A model generated the notes under the pieces. It ran no database searches. It worked only from the letters and a program-made list of their open reading frames with translations, and was not told the origin of the DNA. From Bordetella avium (GTDB taxonomy: Bacteria; Pseudomonadota; Gammaproteobacteria; Burkholderiales; Burkholderiaceae_B), in the NCBI RefSeq assembly GCF_034424645.1, contig NZ_CP139969.1:1922001-1986000 (forward strand): a stretch of 64,000 nucleotides of DNA. The letters run 5' to 3'. Position numbers and translations under genes: made by a program. Position 1 is the stretch's first letter; each line of letters opens with the position of its first letter. Below, piece by piece: positions 27,999 through 37,073 of this stretch.

Positions 27999-28105
27999 GC
28001 CCATAAAACTCACAAAAGTCGCACTAATTTTCCCGATATTTCATTTTTGTTCGTATTGCCTAGCCTTATTGCTAGCCCTAATCTGGACAGGCAGTTTTCT
28101 TCCTC

Positions 28106-30181
28106 ATGATCGGCGCGTTCAAGGCTATGTCACAGATCGGCTCCCAATCCGTGCTCGTTCTGCTGTCGTTTGTTCTTGCGGTATTGGCTTCCTATACCGT
28201 GTTGCACATTGCGGCACGCGTCGGCGTCCGGCGCGATGGTGTCGGATCGAGCTGGTTCTGGGCGGGGGCCGGTATCGCGGGCTTAGGCCTATGGGCCACG
28301 CATTTCATCGGCATGCTGGCCTTCGGGCTGCCGCTACCCCGGGGCTATGCGAACCTCATCACCCTGATCTCCCTGCTGTTCGCCATTGCTTTTTCAGCCC
28401 TGGCCATTTGGTTGATGGCCAGGCCAGGCCTGGCCCTCTGGGAACGTGGCTTGGGCGCGATCATGGTCGGCGCCGGCTTGACCATCATGCCCTACATAGG
28501 CATGGAAGCGGTGCGTCCTTCGGCTGCCGCAGACCTCGTCTGGGCGCTGGTCGTGCTGTCTTTTACGGCCGGAATCGGCACGGCAGGGCTGTTCATCTAT
28601 TGCGGTGATCGTTTACGCGAATTGCCCGCGACCGTGCCGAGTTTCTGGCAAGCGCTGCTCCTCGGTCTCGGGCTTAGCATCATGTATTACAGCGGCACGG
28701 TTTCGACAATGCCGCCCTCGCTGAGGCCTGAAGCGCTGACCGTCAGCGGCGAGGCCTTGACGCTAGCCCTCGTGGTGCTCACGGCGGCGCTATCCCTGGG
28801 TGCGATTCGCCTTTCAGCGAGCTATGCAAAAAGCATGGCGCAATCGACAGCCTTGAAACTGTCCCTGAGAGAAGCCCAGGAACAGCTGTCTTATCTCAGC
28901 GCTTACGACAGCGTCACAGGTGTGCCCAAACGCCATATCTTTGATGAACAATTGGCGACAACGATCGCTCAGGGCCGCGCCGAGGGCAGGAAACTGGCCC
29001 TGCTGGTCATCGATGTGGACGCTTTTCGCGCCATCAATGAGGCCTTCGGTCATCAGGTGGGTGACGAGGTGCTTAAGCAGACTGCACAGCGCTTGCAGTC
29101 CGTCTGTGGGCCGCATGATCAACTTGCCCGCTTAGGCGGCGATGTCTTCGTAGTCGCCGCCGTACTGCCGCCATCGTTGAATACGACAGCCGTGGCGGCC
29201 TCGTATCTGGCCAGTTTGCGTGAGCCTTTATACGTAGGCGGCCAGGAGCTGCGCCTTTCCGCCAGCATGGGTATTGCCCTTTATCCGCAAGACGGTCTGG
29301 ACCCGCCCACCCTTATCGCCAAGGCCGAGGCGGCCAAAGCCCATGCCAAACAGCTTGGCCGTGAACGCAGTGCCTGTTTTACGCCGAGGATGAATATGGC
29401 GAGTGACCGGCCCGTGCGCGTGCTGGAACAATTACGTTCTGCTATCGACAAGGATGAGCTGCGTTTGTTCTACCAGGCCAAGATCGATGCGGCGACCGGC
29501 AAGCGAGTCGGCGTAGAGGCTTTGTTACGCTGGCAGAACAAGGCGCTGGGCTATGTCGCGCCGGATGAGTTCATTCCTGTCGCCGATCAGAACCATATGA
29601 TTTTGCCCTTGCAGGTCTGGATGCTCGACGAGGTCTGCCGGCAACTGGCAGATTGGGACAAGGTGGATGCCGCTATCCCAACCGTAGCCATCAATATCCC
29701 CGAGGTGCAGTTTCAACAGCCGCATTTGGCGGACAGCCTGGCTATCGTGCTCAAGCGGCACAATCTGCAAGCGAATCGCCTGATACTGGAAGTCGCCGAG
29801 ACCACGGCGATGAAACACGCTGCGCAATCTGTAAAAATTATGCAGCGCTTGCATGCCATGGGCATTGGCCTGTCTATCGGTGATTTCGGCACGGGTTATT
29901 CCAGTTTGCCCTATCTGCGGCGCTTTCCCGCCAGCGAACTGAAGATCGACCGCAGCCTGATTCATGGGCTGGGAACCGCGAGCGGGGAAACATCGGTGGT
30001 CACGGCCATTCTGGCGATGGCGCGCGCCTTGCGCCTGACCGTGGTGGCCGAGGGGGTCGAGACCGAGGCTCAACGCCAAAAACTGACGGAACTGGGCTGT
30101 GATGTCCTACAGGGTTATCTTGTCGGGCGGCCGGCACCGGCCTGGACGTTCGAGCCTCAGGTCGCCCGGCTGGCCTCTTGA
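28106..30181 (+). CDS. MHYT-GGDEF-EAL cyclic-di-GMP protein with degenerate sites
   Basis: A 691-residue membrane protein with seven N-terminal helices (MHYT domain, about 1-240), a GGDEF domain (about 265-430) and an EAL domain (about 445-690). In MHYT the first motif is ATHFIGML, but the next two read MPYIGM and MYYSGT, so two histidines are lost. GGDEF reads GGDVF, so diguanylate cyclase activity is unlikely. EAL keeps EALLRW, KIDRSL and AEGVET, but the DDFGTG motif reads GDFGTG (about residue 591), losing one metal-binding Asp. It may be a weak phosphodiesterase or a c-di-GMP sensor. Confidence 0.88.
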   Translation: MIGAFKAMSQIGSQSVLVLLSFVLAVLASYTVLHIAARVGVRRDGVGSSWFWAGAGIAGLGLWATHFIGMLAFGLPLPRGYANLITLISLLFAIAFSALAIWLMARPGLALWERGLGAIMVGAGLTIMPYIGMEAVRPSAAADLVWALVVLSFTAGIGTAGLFIYCGDRLRELPATVPSFWQALLLGLGLSIMYYSGTVSTMPPSLRPEALTVSGEALTLALVVLTAALSLGAIRLSASYAKSMAQSTALKLSLREAQEQLSYLSAYDSVTGVPKRHIFDEQLATTIAQGRAEGRKLALLVIDVDAFRAINEAFGHQVGDEVLKQTAQRLQSVCGPHDQLARLGGDVFVVAAVLPPSLNTTAVAASYLASLREPLYVGGQELRLSASMGIALYPQDGLDPPTLIAKAEAAKAHAKQLGRERSACFTPRMNMASDRPVRVLEQLRSAIDKDELRLFYQAKIDAATGKRVGVEALLRWQNKALGYVAPDEFIPVADQNHMILPLQVWMLDEVCRQLADWDKVDAAIPTVAINIPEVQFQQPHLADSLAIVLKRHNLQANRLILEVAETTAMKHAAQSVKIMQRLHAMGIGLSIGDFGTGYSSLPYLRRFPASELKIDRSLIHGLGTASGETSVVTAILAMARALRLTVVAEGVETEAQRQKLTELGCDVLQGYLVGRPAPAWTFEPQVARLAS

Positions 30182-30388
30182 GCACCGAGTTTAGCGTGGG
30201 CCCGACAATCAGCTCGAACTCGCTCGCGCCGTCACACCGTCTGGCGTTCCGGAGATCCTCGCGGCCGATCAGCAATAGCGTCCTGGCGCGAGCCAGGCGG
30301 CTCTCCAGTATCCTTGCCGTAACGCAGCGATCCCCCGCTTTACGCAGCAAATTCAGATAGCCAGGCGACAGAGGCTGCCGCCGCCGGG

Positions 30389-30796
30389 TCAGGATCTGCG
30401 GCGGCCCGAGTTCAGAAAGGGGGTTCTGAGGAGCCATCGCGCAAGCAGCTCGACCATGACCACCATCAACCAGCCCACGGCGTAGGCCAGCACATCGGCC
30501 CAACTCGCGGCACTGCCCACCACGGCGCGCAGCACCGGGTTGGGCAAACGCCATCCCCATAAGCCGGTCAGGTATTGGCCCATTTCGATGAACACCCCCA
30601 TGCCGAACACCAGGCCAGCCAGCGTGAGGGCATGGGCACGCACAAAAGTCTTGAGCGCGAAGTACACCCACACCACAGCCAGCGCATCGCTCAAAAAGCG
30701 GGCTATCCCGCCGCGATCAGCCGTGGCGAGCACGACCAAGGCGGCCGAGAGCAGAATAACGACCGCCAGGGCGCGGCCGTTGAAGTGGATAGACAT
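30389..30796 (-). CDS. DUF2809 membrane protein
   Basis: A 135-residue protein starting MSIHFNGRALAVVILLSAAL. It has four membrane helices and the DUF2809/VanZ-like pattern GMGVFIEMGQYLTGLWG, followed by VVGSAASWADVLAYAVGW. The function is unknown. The start at 30796 was preferred over upstream ATGs that overlap the monooxygenase gene. It is the last gene on the minus strand after the 3-hydroxybenzoate operon but need not belong to it. The 207 bases between it and the EAL gene (30182-30388) hold no gene I can support. Confidence 0.7.
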   Translation of the reverse strand: MSIHFNGRALAVVILLSAALVVLATADRGGIARFLSDALAVVWVYFALKTFVRAHALTLAGLVFGMGVFIEMGQYLTGLWGWRLPNPVLRAVVGSAASWADVLAYAVGWLMVVMVELLARWLLRTPFLNSGRRRS

Positions 30797-30851
30797 GCGC
30801 GAGATCGTAACCCGCGCCGCGGCGTCCGAAAAGCGTTTTCCTCCCTGCGGA

Positions 30852-32066
30852 TCAGAGCTGTGGGCCTTGCATCGCATTGGCCTCGTTCCAGCCGTACAGC
30901 CACTCCAGGCTGTCATAAAAACGTGTTTGGGCATGATTTTTCCAAAGCGCGTTACGTACGACCCGCTCCACGCCCTTCGCGTGGTAGATGCGGCCCATTT
31001 CGCGGGTGGACCACACCACGCGCGCACTGCGCGGAATACGCAAAGCGGCATAGCGTTTAAGCGCGGCTGGCAGATCGCCCGGGCACTGCTCGACGGCCAG
31101 CCCGAGGGTCACGGCATCTTCGAGCGCCATGCACGCGCCTTGGGCCATGTATTGCGACATGGGATGCGCGGCATCGCCCAATACGGTGGCGCGCTCAACG
31201 CTCCATTGTGCGACCGGCTCGCGATCCGCAGTGGCCCAGCGGCGCCAGGAGGTCGGGCGATCCAGCAGTTGGCGCGGGCGAGCGTGAATCCCTTCGAAAT
31301 ATGACAGCACCTCGGCCTTGCTGCCGTCGCGCACCCCCCACTCTTCCTCCTCGCGGCTGTGAAAGGTGACCACCAGGTTGTACTGTTCGCCGCCCCGCAG
31401 CGGATAGTGAACCAGGTGGCAACGCGGGCCGGCCCACAGGACCGGAGCATTGATGCGCAGGTCTTCGGGCATGTTGTCGCGCTCTACGACGGCGCGGTAG
31501 ACCACATGGCCGGTGACGCGAGCGGCGTCGCCGATGAGGTGCTGCCGGACTACCGATTTGACGCCATCGCAGCCGACCACGATATCGGCGCGGTAGCGTC
31601 GGCCTTGGGTGTCGCGGACCTCGGCATAACCCTCACCCTGCTCGAGGGCGGCAATCTGGGTGGCCGTGTGGAAAGAAATAAGCGGATCATTTTTGACCCC
31701 CTCGAGAATGGCGCCGTGAATGTCCGCGCGATGAATCACCGCATAGGGCGCGTTGAAACGATCGCGAAACGCCTGGCCAGTCTCGATACGCACGACCTCG
31801 GTGTTATCGACGGCATCCATCATGATGATGTGATCGGTAAATACCGCTTTCTGCCGCGCGGTGTCGCCAACACCCAGCGCATCGAGCGCGTTAAAGGCGT
31901 TCGGCCCGAGTTGAATGCCGGCGCCGATTTCACCGATCTGGGCCGCCTGTTCCAGTAGTTGGACCTGGATGCCCTGACGTGTCAGGGCCAGCGCGGCCGC
32001 CAGGCCGCCGATGCCGCCGCCCACCACGATGGCAGACGGCCTAGCCTTGGGAGATATTGCATTCAT
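30852..32066 (-). CDS. 3-Hydroxybenzoate 6-monooxygenase (FAD)
   Basis: A 404-residue class A flavoprotein hydroxylase. The N-terminal FAD fold has VVGGGIGGLAAALALTRQG; DG at VVGCDGVKSVVR and GDAAHPMSQYMAQGACMALE complete the three flavin motifs. It is closest in pattern to MhbM/XlnD-type enzymes, which turn 3-hydroxybenzoate into gentisate with NADH and oxygen. The linked gentisate dioxygenase, fumarylpyruvate hydrolase and maleylpyruvate isomerase genes support this over salicylate 1-hydroxylase. It is the downstream end of the catabolic operon. Confidence 0.88.
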   Translation of the reverse strand: MNAISPKARPSAIVVGGGIGGLAAALALTRQGIQVQLLEQAAQIGEIGAGIQLGPNAFNALDALGVGDTARQKAVFTDHIIMMDAVDNTEVVRIETGQAFRDRFNAPYAVIHRADIHGAILEGVKNDPLISFHTATQIAALEQGEGYAEVRDTQGRRYRADIVVGCDGVKSVVRQHLIGDAARVTGHVVYRAVVERDNMPEDLRINAPVLWAGPRCHLVHYPLRGGEQYNLVVTFHSREEEEWGVRDGSKAEVLSYFEGIHARPRQLLDRPTSWRRWATADREPVAQWSVERATVLGDAAHPMSQYMAQGACMALEDAVTLGLAVEQCPGDLPAALKRYAALRIPRSARVVWSTREMGRIYHAKGVERVVRNALWKNHAQTRFYDSLEWLYGWNEANAMQGPQL

Positions 32067-32165
32067 GTCTTGTCTCTCTCGCTTAGTCCTAGCCGCCCAG
32101 GAAGGCGGCTTGTCGGCGCAAATGCATTTGCAGCGCGGTATGGCCCGTGGCGCGGGCGGACAACT

Positions 32166-33146
32166 TCACTGGCCCTTGAGACCCAGTTTGGTAATAAGGG
32201 GCTCCCAACGCTTGCGCTCTTCATCCATATAGACACGGAATTCGGCCGGCTTGCTGCCGACCGGGTCCATCAATTGGGCTTGCAGGCGCTGGGTCACTTC
32301 CGGATCGCGGATCGCTTCGATCAGCGCGTCAGAGATCTTCTTCTGGATGTCGGCCGGTACCGTGGACGCAATAACAAAGCCGATCCAGGCCGAGCCTTCG
32401 ATGCCCGGCACCCCGACTTCCGCCAGCGTGGGAATTTCGGGCAGCACTGAAGAGCGTTTGGACGAGGTGAGCGCCAGGGCGTTCAAGCGGCCGTCTTTCA
32501 CCATCGGCATGACGGCAATAGGAGGCAGTGCGCCGAATTGCGTGTCGCCCGAGAGCAGCGAGCTCAACGCCGCCGGCAAAGACGGGTAGGGGACATGGGT
32601 GGCCTGGGCGCCGATCTGTTGCAGCAGCAGTTCGACTGCTAGATGCGATACCTTACCCGCACCCGGTGAGGCGAAATTGACGTTGCCGGGCTTGCGCTTG
32701 AGTGCTTCTAGCAATTGGCCGATGTTGGCGATGCCGGAACTGGCCGGTACGACCAGCACACTGGGCTGATGGACCGCGAGAGTCAAAGGTGAGAGGTCCG
32801 TCGCCGGGTCGTAGGGCAGTTTGTCGAACAACAGCGTGTTACTGACCAGCGGGCCGGTAATCGAGACGCCAAAGGTGTAGCCATCGGGTTGGGCCTTGGC
32901 GATGGCCTCGGTGCCGATATTGCCGCCGGCGCCGGGTTGGTTATCAACCACGATAGTCTGACCCAGGATGGAGCCGGCTTTCTCCGACACGATGCGGGCG
33001 ACCTGGTCGGGGCTGGAACCGGGCACGAAGGGGACGATGGCCTTGAGCGGCTGCGCAGGCCAATTATCGGCATGGGCGGCGGGAGCCAGCGCGGCGAACG
33101 ACAGAGCAAGCGCGCCAGCCAGGCCGCGCACATCGATCTTAGTCAT
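32166..33146 (-). CDS. Bug-family tripartite tricarboxylate transporter binding protein
   Basis: A 326-residue periplasmic protein starting at 33146 (RBS GGGAGA just upstream). A signal peptide (ALALSFAALAPAAHA) is followed by the Bug hallmarks WPAQPLKAIVPFVPGSSPDQ, VVDNQPGAGGNIGTEAIA and a C-terminal LGLKGQ. Such orphan binding proteins are greatly expanded in Bordetella. Its position inside the 3-hydroxybenzoate operon suggests it binds an aromatic or pathway acid for uptake, but no permease subunits are nearby. Confidence 0.92.
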   Translation of the reverse strand: MTKIDVRGLAGALALSFAALAPAAHADNWPAQPLKAIVPFVPGSSPDQVARIVSEKAGSILGQTIVVDNQPGAGGNIGTEAIAKAQPDGYTFGVSITGPLVSNTLLFDKLPYDPATDLSPLTLAVHQPSVLVVPASSGIANIGQLLEALKRKPGNVNFASPGAGKVSHLAVELLLQQIGAQATHVPYPSLPAALSSLLSGDTQFGALPPIAVMPMVKDGRLNALALTSSKRSSVLPEIPTLAEVGVPGIEGSAWIGFVIASTVPADIQKKISDALIEAIRDPEVTQRLQAQLMDPVGSKPAEFRVYMDEERKRWEPLITKLGLKGQ

Positions 33147-33279
33147 GGCCGTCTCCCAGATTTTTCGCGGTGTTGAAATACGTTTGCTCATTGGCGAGCA
33201 GGGGAGGGTGAGCGGCATCGGTGTACTCGCGCCGCGGGCCGCCCTGGGTATTCGGTTCTTGCATGATCCGCCTTCGCGC

Positions 33280-33921
33280 TTACTGGATGAAATCGGGCTG
33301 CCGGGCCGGGGCGGCGGCCTGAAACGCGTCCTGAGCCTGGCAGTGTTCATAGACCTGCATCACGCGCGGGTAGGGCGCAAGCTCGCAATTCATGCGCGCC
33401 GCATTCGCAACCTGGGGTACGAGGCAGCAATCGGCCAGCGTGGGCGTCTCTCCGAAGCAATAGCTGCCATGGCCATGGCGTTGCAGCAGCATTTCGGCGG
33501 CGCACAATCCTTCTGCCATCCAGTGGGCGTACCAGGCATTCTTTTGCGCGTCGGTCGCACCCAGTTCTTGTTGCAGGTAACGCAGCACACGCATATTGTT
33601 GACCGGGTGGATGTCGCAGGCGATGCCTTGAGCCAGTTCCAGCACCCGTGCCCGGGTCAGCGGATCGGCGGGCAACAGGCGCGGCTCCGGATACTTGGCC
33701 TCGAGGTAATCGAGGATGGCTAGTGATTGCGACAACTGCACCTCGCCGTCGATCAGCAGAGGCACGCCAGACGACGGGTTCAAGGCCGTGAATGCCGGCG
33801 CGCGCTGTTCCTGCTTGCGCAGATTCACCGCCAGGTATTCATAAGGCAGCCCCTTGAGCGCCAGTGCGATGCGCACACGGTAAGAGGTGGAGCTGTTGAA
33901 AAAGTTATAAAGGCGGATCAT
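33280..33921 (-). CDS. Maleylpyruvate isomerase (zeta-class GST)
   Basis: A 213-residue glutathione S-transferase. MIRLYNFFNSSTSYRVRIAL carries the SSxxxR(V/I)RIAL motif of zeta-class maleylacetoacetate/maleylpyruvate isomerases. The C-terminal domain has GETPTLADCCLVPQVANAAR. In this operon it should convert maleylpyruvate from gentisate into fumarylpyruvate with glutathione. Its ATG overlaps the stop of the fumarylpyruvate hydrolase gene as ATGA. The 133 bases downstream separate it from the Bug gene. Confidence 0.9.
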   Translation of the reverse strand: MIRLYNFFNSSTSYRVRIALALKGLPYEYLAVNLRKQEQRAPAFTALNPSSGVPLLIDGEVQLSQSLAILDYLEAKYPEPRLLPADPLTRARVLELAQGIACDIHPVNNMRVLRYLQQELGATDAQKNAWYAHWMAEGLCAAEMLLQRHGHGSYCFGETPTLADCCLVPQVANAARMNCELAPYPRVMQVYEHCQAQDAFQAAAPARQPDFIQ

Positions 33922-34613
33922 GCCGTCACCCGCACCTTGAGAGCACCTAGCCCGTCCACCCCGCCTTCCATCACTTGACCGGCATTTACCGGCCCCACGC
34001 CTTCGGGAGTACCCGTGAAAATCAGGTCGCCCGCCTCCAGGCGGAAATAACGTGACAGATAGGCGATGGTCTCGGCTACCGACCAGATCAGCTTGTCGGT
34101 GCTGCTCTGCTGCCGGGTCTGGCCGTCGACCTTCAGCCACAAATTGGCGCGTTGAACGTCGCCAGCCTGGGCCGCCGGGTAGAGCGGGCCGATAGGCGCG
34201 CTCTGATCAAATGCCTTGCCCAGCTCCCAGGGGCGGCCCGCTTCACGCATTTTCATTTGCAGATCGCGGCGGGTCATGTCCAGGCCTACGGCATAGCCCC
34301 AAACATGCTCCAACGCAGTTTCAACGGGAATGTTCGCACCGCCTTGGCCAATGGCCGCCACCAATTCGATCTCATAGTGATAGTTGGTGGTTTCGGCGGG
34401 GTAGGGTAGTACCAGCGTCTCGTCCTGGGCGACCGGCACGACCGCATCGGCGGGCTTGCAGAAAAAAAAGGGCGGCTCGCGATCGGGATCGAAACCCATC
34501 TCCCGGGCATGAGCGGCATAGTTGCGGCCCACGCAGTACACGCGGCGCACAGGAAACTGATCGGCACTGCCGATAACGGGGATACCCACCACAGCCGGCG
34601 GGGCAAACACCAT
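33918..34613 (-). CDS. Fumarylpyruvate hydrolase (FAH family)
   Basis: A 231-residue enzyme with YCVGRNYAAHAREMGFDPDR at the start of the FAH fold, the metal-binding YEIELV, and FTGTPEGVGPV near the C-terminus. It cleaves fumarylpyruvate to fumarate and pyruvate, the last step after gentisate. The start is unusual. The in-frame ATG at 34613 has AAGGA about 15 bases away, whereas an ATG at 34620 is ideally spaced but in another frame (MAYG...). A one-base insertion after MAY would explain this, since relatives begin MxYVFAPP. Confidence 0.88.
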   Translation of the reverse strand: MVFAPPAVVGIPVIGSADQFPVRRVYCVGRNYAAHAREMGFDPDREPPFFFCKPADAVVPVAQDETLVLPYPAETTNYHYEIELVAAIGQGGANIPVETALEHVWGYAVGLDMTRRDLQMKMREAGRPWELGKAFDQSAPIGPLYPAAQAGDVQRANLWLKVDGQTRQQSSTDKLIWSVAETIAYLSRYFRLEAGDLIFTGTPEGVGPVNAGQVMEGGVDGLGALKVRVTA

Positions 34614-34675
34614 AAGCCATGAATAAATCCTTACAAGAGAGCAGCGGAATACCACCAGCAGGTGGCGCCTGAAGG

Positions 34676-35725
34676 TCAGCCTTCGCGGGACTCGCGCCAA
34701 AGACCGAGGGCGGCCTGTACCGGGCGGTCGGAATAGCTGAAAATCACCGTATCGTGCAGCGCCGCCAATTGCACCGGCAGCCAGGAAGGCGCCACGAAGA
34801 CATCGCGCGGCCCGAAGGCGAATTCCTGCTCGCCTATTCTTGCGCTGCCCCGACCCTCGACCACGCTGTACACGGTCGAATCGGTGCTGCGATAGGTGCG
34901 CCCCTGAAAACCTGCCGGCAGCAATTGCATGAACGTCGCCATCGTCGGGATGGCAGCGCCGCCCGTGGCCGGATTCACATAGCGCAGCTTGACGCCATCC
35001 CAGGGGTCTAGCTCGCCGTGGCGGTAAAGCTGGTCCAGGGTCTCGCGGCTGCGCGAATAGGGATAGTTAAATAGGGGAGAGGCGCCGACGGCAGGCGCAT
35101 CATGGCGCACGGGCAGCATGTTGTAGCCATAGCGCGCCATGCTGTCGCCTTCCGCCCGCGTGAGCACCTGGGTCGCGGCCGGATAGTTCTCAGCGAAACC
35201 CGCGTCCAGGGCCCGAATCAGCGGAATATCCAGTCCGTCCAGCCAAACGACGGGCTCGCCGCCGTCCACGGACTCGGCGTTACCGTGGTCATGCCAGGTC
35301 CAGGAGGGCGTGATGATGAAGTCGCCCGGATGCATGGTCGTACGTTCGCCATTGACTGCCGTATAAGCGCCGCGGCCTTCGACAATGAAACGCAGCGCCG
35401 ATTGGGTGTGGCGGTGACTGGGCGCAATTTCGCCGGGCAGGATGAGCTGCAAGCCGGCATACAGGGTTTGCGTAATGCTGGCCTGACCTTGCAAGCAAGG
35501 GTTCTCCAGAATCAGCACGCGCCTTACGGCCTCCTCAGCGCTGATCAACTCGCCCGATGCCATGATGTCGGCTCTGAGTTCGTCGTACTTCCACAGAAAA
35601 GGCAGGCAGCGCGGCGCCGGCGTGGGCGGCACCAGCGTATGCAAGGACTCCCACAGCGGGCTGAGATGCCGCTTGGCAATCCGTGCGTAATAGTCCTGGC
35701 GTGACTGAGCAATGTCCTCGGCCAT
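34676..35725 (-). CDS. Gentisate 1,2-dioxygenase
   Basis: A 349-residue bicupin. The first cupin has the iron-binding His pair in [18 protein letters not shown] and TWHDHGN; the second cupin follows at about 260-340. The pattern [20 protein letters not shown] is typical of gentisate dioxygenases. It opens gentisate to maleylpyruvate with Fe(II) and O2. It is the first gene of the minus-strand catabolic operon, divergent from the LysR regulator. The next gene starts 62 bases after its stop. Confidence 0.93.
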   Translation of the reverse strand: MAEDIAQSRQDYYARIAKRHLSPLWESLHTLVPPTPAPRCLPFLWKYDELRADIMASGELISAEEAVRRVLILENPCLQGQASITQTLYAGLQLILPGEIAPSHRHTQSALRFIVEGRGAYTAVNGERTTMHPGDFIITPSWTWHDHGNAESVDGGEPVVWLDGLDIPLIRALDAGFAENYPAATQVLTRAEGDSMARYGYNMLPVRHDAPAVGASPLFNYPYSRSRETLDQLYRHGELDPWDGVKLRYVNPATGGAAIPTMATFMQLLPAGFQGRTYRSTDSTVYSVVEGRGSARIGEQEFAFGPRDVFVAPSWLPVQLAALHDTVIFSYSDRPVQAALGLWRESREG

Positions 35726-35810
35726 TTTTGTCTCCTAGCGCCGGTATTCCGGCTTATTTCGGACGTGTCACATCCGGTATGGCAAGCATTGTGACGCTAC
35801 AGATATGCAA

Positions 35811-35829
35811 AACAAAATGAAATTTTGTT
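35811..35829. promoter_or_regulatory. Dyad operator in the gentisate/lysR gap
   Basis: AACAAAAT-GAA-ATTTTGTT has perfect eight-base arms. It lies between the divergent starts of gentisate dioxygenase (35725) and lysR (35867), the expected place for the LysR protein. It does not itself fit T-N11-A at its centre. Confidence 0.5.
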
Positions 35830-35866
35830 ATTGTCCATACGCTAAAACATATACCTAAGACAAGAT

Positions 35867-36787
35867 ATGGACTGGACTCATAAGCTGCGCCGCCGACACA
35901 TCAGAATGCTGCTCAGCCTGGCGCAAACGCATAACCTCAGCCATTCGGCGGTGGTGCTCAACACCACCCAGCCTGGGCTCTCCAAATGGCTGAAAGATCT
36001 CGAAGACGATATCGGCCTGCCGCTGTTTGAACGCCACGCGCGCGGGCTGGTGCCCACGCCCTATGGCGAAGTGCTCATCGCCCACGCCCAGCGCATCGAT
36101 TCGCAACTCGATCGCGCCAATAAAGATATGGAGGCCTTGCGTGAGGGAGGAAGCGGCCGTGTGGTCATCGGCGCTAGCGGCGTAGCCGCCTCTGACACCG
36201 CGCCGCTGGCGATGATGCGCATGCTGGAGCGCATGCCCCGCGCCAGGGTAAGCCTGGTCGAAGGCACTACCGATCGCCTCACCCAGCAATTGGCGCAGGG
36301 CGATCTAGATCTCGTGGTCGGCCGTGCTGACCCGGAGTTTCGCGATCCAATGCTCGAGATGGAAACGCTTTTCGTCGACCATATCCATCTGGTCGTGCGG
36401 CCGCGGCATCCGCTGCTGCATGGCTTGGCGCCAGATTGGGAGGGGGTGCGCGCCTATCGCTGGATCGTGTGGCCCAAAGGCACACCGGTGCGCAATGCGC
36501 TCGATAATGCATTGGATGAGGCTGGGCAGACCTTGCCGCCAGATGTCATCGAAAGCAATTCAGTCACGGCCAACCTCACGCTGCTCAACAACAGCGACAT
36601 GATAGGCGTGGCCTCGCATCGCGCCGCGCTGCGGCTCACTCAGCTCAATGCGATCCGCATTCTGCCCATCCGGCTATCAGGGTTTGGCTCTGTCGCCATG
36701 TATTGGTCGCGGGATGCCTTTATGTCGCAAGCGGTGCGCCTGGCGATGGCTTGCCTGCGGGAAGTGGCGGCAGGCGCAGCCTCCTGA
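35867..36787 (+). CDS. LysR-family regulator of the gentisate operon
   Basis: A 306-residue regulator with N-terminal helix-turn-helix (HIRMLLSLAQTHNLSHSAVV, then TQPGLSKWLKDLEDDIGLPL). The effector domain starts near GRVVIGASGVAASDT. The N-terminal sequence resembles the PcaQ/GbpR branch, which controls aromatic catabolism. Its divergent position makes it the likely activator of the 3-hydroxybenzoate/gentisate genes. The 286 bases after it (36788-37073) hold no gene but include the CTTG repeat. Confidence 0.88.
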   Translation: MDWTHKLRRRHIRMLLSLAQTHNLSHSAVVLNTTQPGLSKWLKDLEDDIGLPLFERHARGLVPTPYGEVLIAHAQRIDSQLDRANKDMEALREGGSGRVVIGASGVAASDTAPLAMMRMLERMPRARVSLVEGTTDRLTQQLAQGDLDLVVGRADPEFRDPMLEMETLFVDHIHLVVRPRHPLLHGLAPDWEGVRAYRWIVWPKGTPVRNALDNALDEAGQTLPPDVIESNSVTANLTLLNNSDMIGVASHRAALRLTQLNAIRILPIRLSGFGSVAMYWSRDAFMSQAVRLAMACLREVAAGAAS

Positions 36788-37009
36788 GGCAGGAGGCGCT
36801 ATTGAATGGCCGGCGGAATTGCGCAGTGTGTTTCTCATGCGGCTGAACACAGCAGTCATTGCCTGCGATTCAAGCCGGTCTCAATAAAAAATCGCAGAAC
36901 ATCGGCATAGAAGCCCTAGCCTATCTGGCCGAATCGCCGAGCCTGCGACGTTTGCCTCTGGCGTCATCCTGGGCCATTGCCGGAAAGACGCCGAGCCCGC
37001 CAGACTTGT

Positions 37010-37029
37010 CTTGCTTGCTTGCTTGCTTG
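37010..37029 (+). repeat. CTTG tetranucleotide repeat upstream of the hybrid kinase
   Basis: Five exact tandem CTTG units, flanked by near copies (CTTGT before, TTTG after). The repeat ends 44 bases before the proposed kinase start. An in-frame TGA at 37068 lies between them, so slippage could not shift the kinase reading frame but could change promoter spacing. Confidence 0.85.
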
Positions 37030-37073
37030 TTTGTTGCACATTGCTGTTCCAGCGGCCCCGCCCGGCCTGATGG

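Noticed and set aside
30178..30360. Short frames on both strands between the EAL and DUF2809 genes
   Set aside because: One minus-strand frame looks mildly protein-like but matches no family and has no start signal; left as intergenic.
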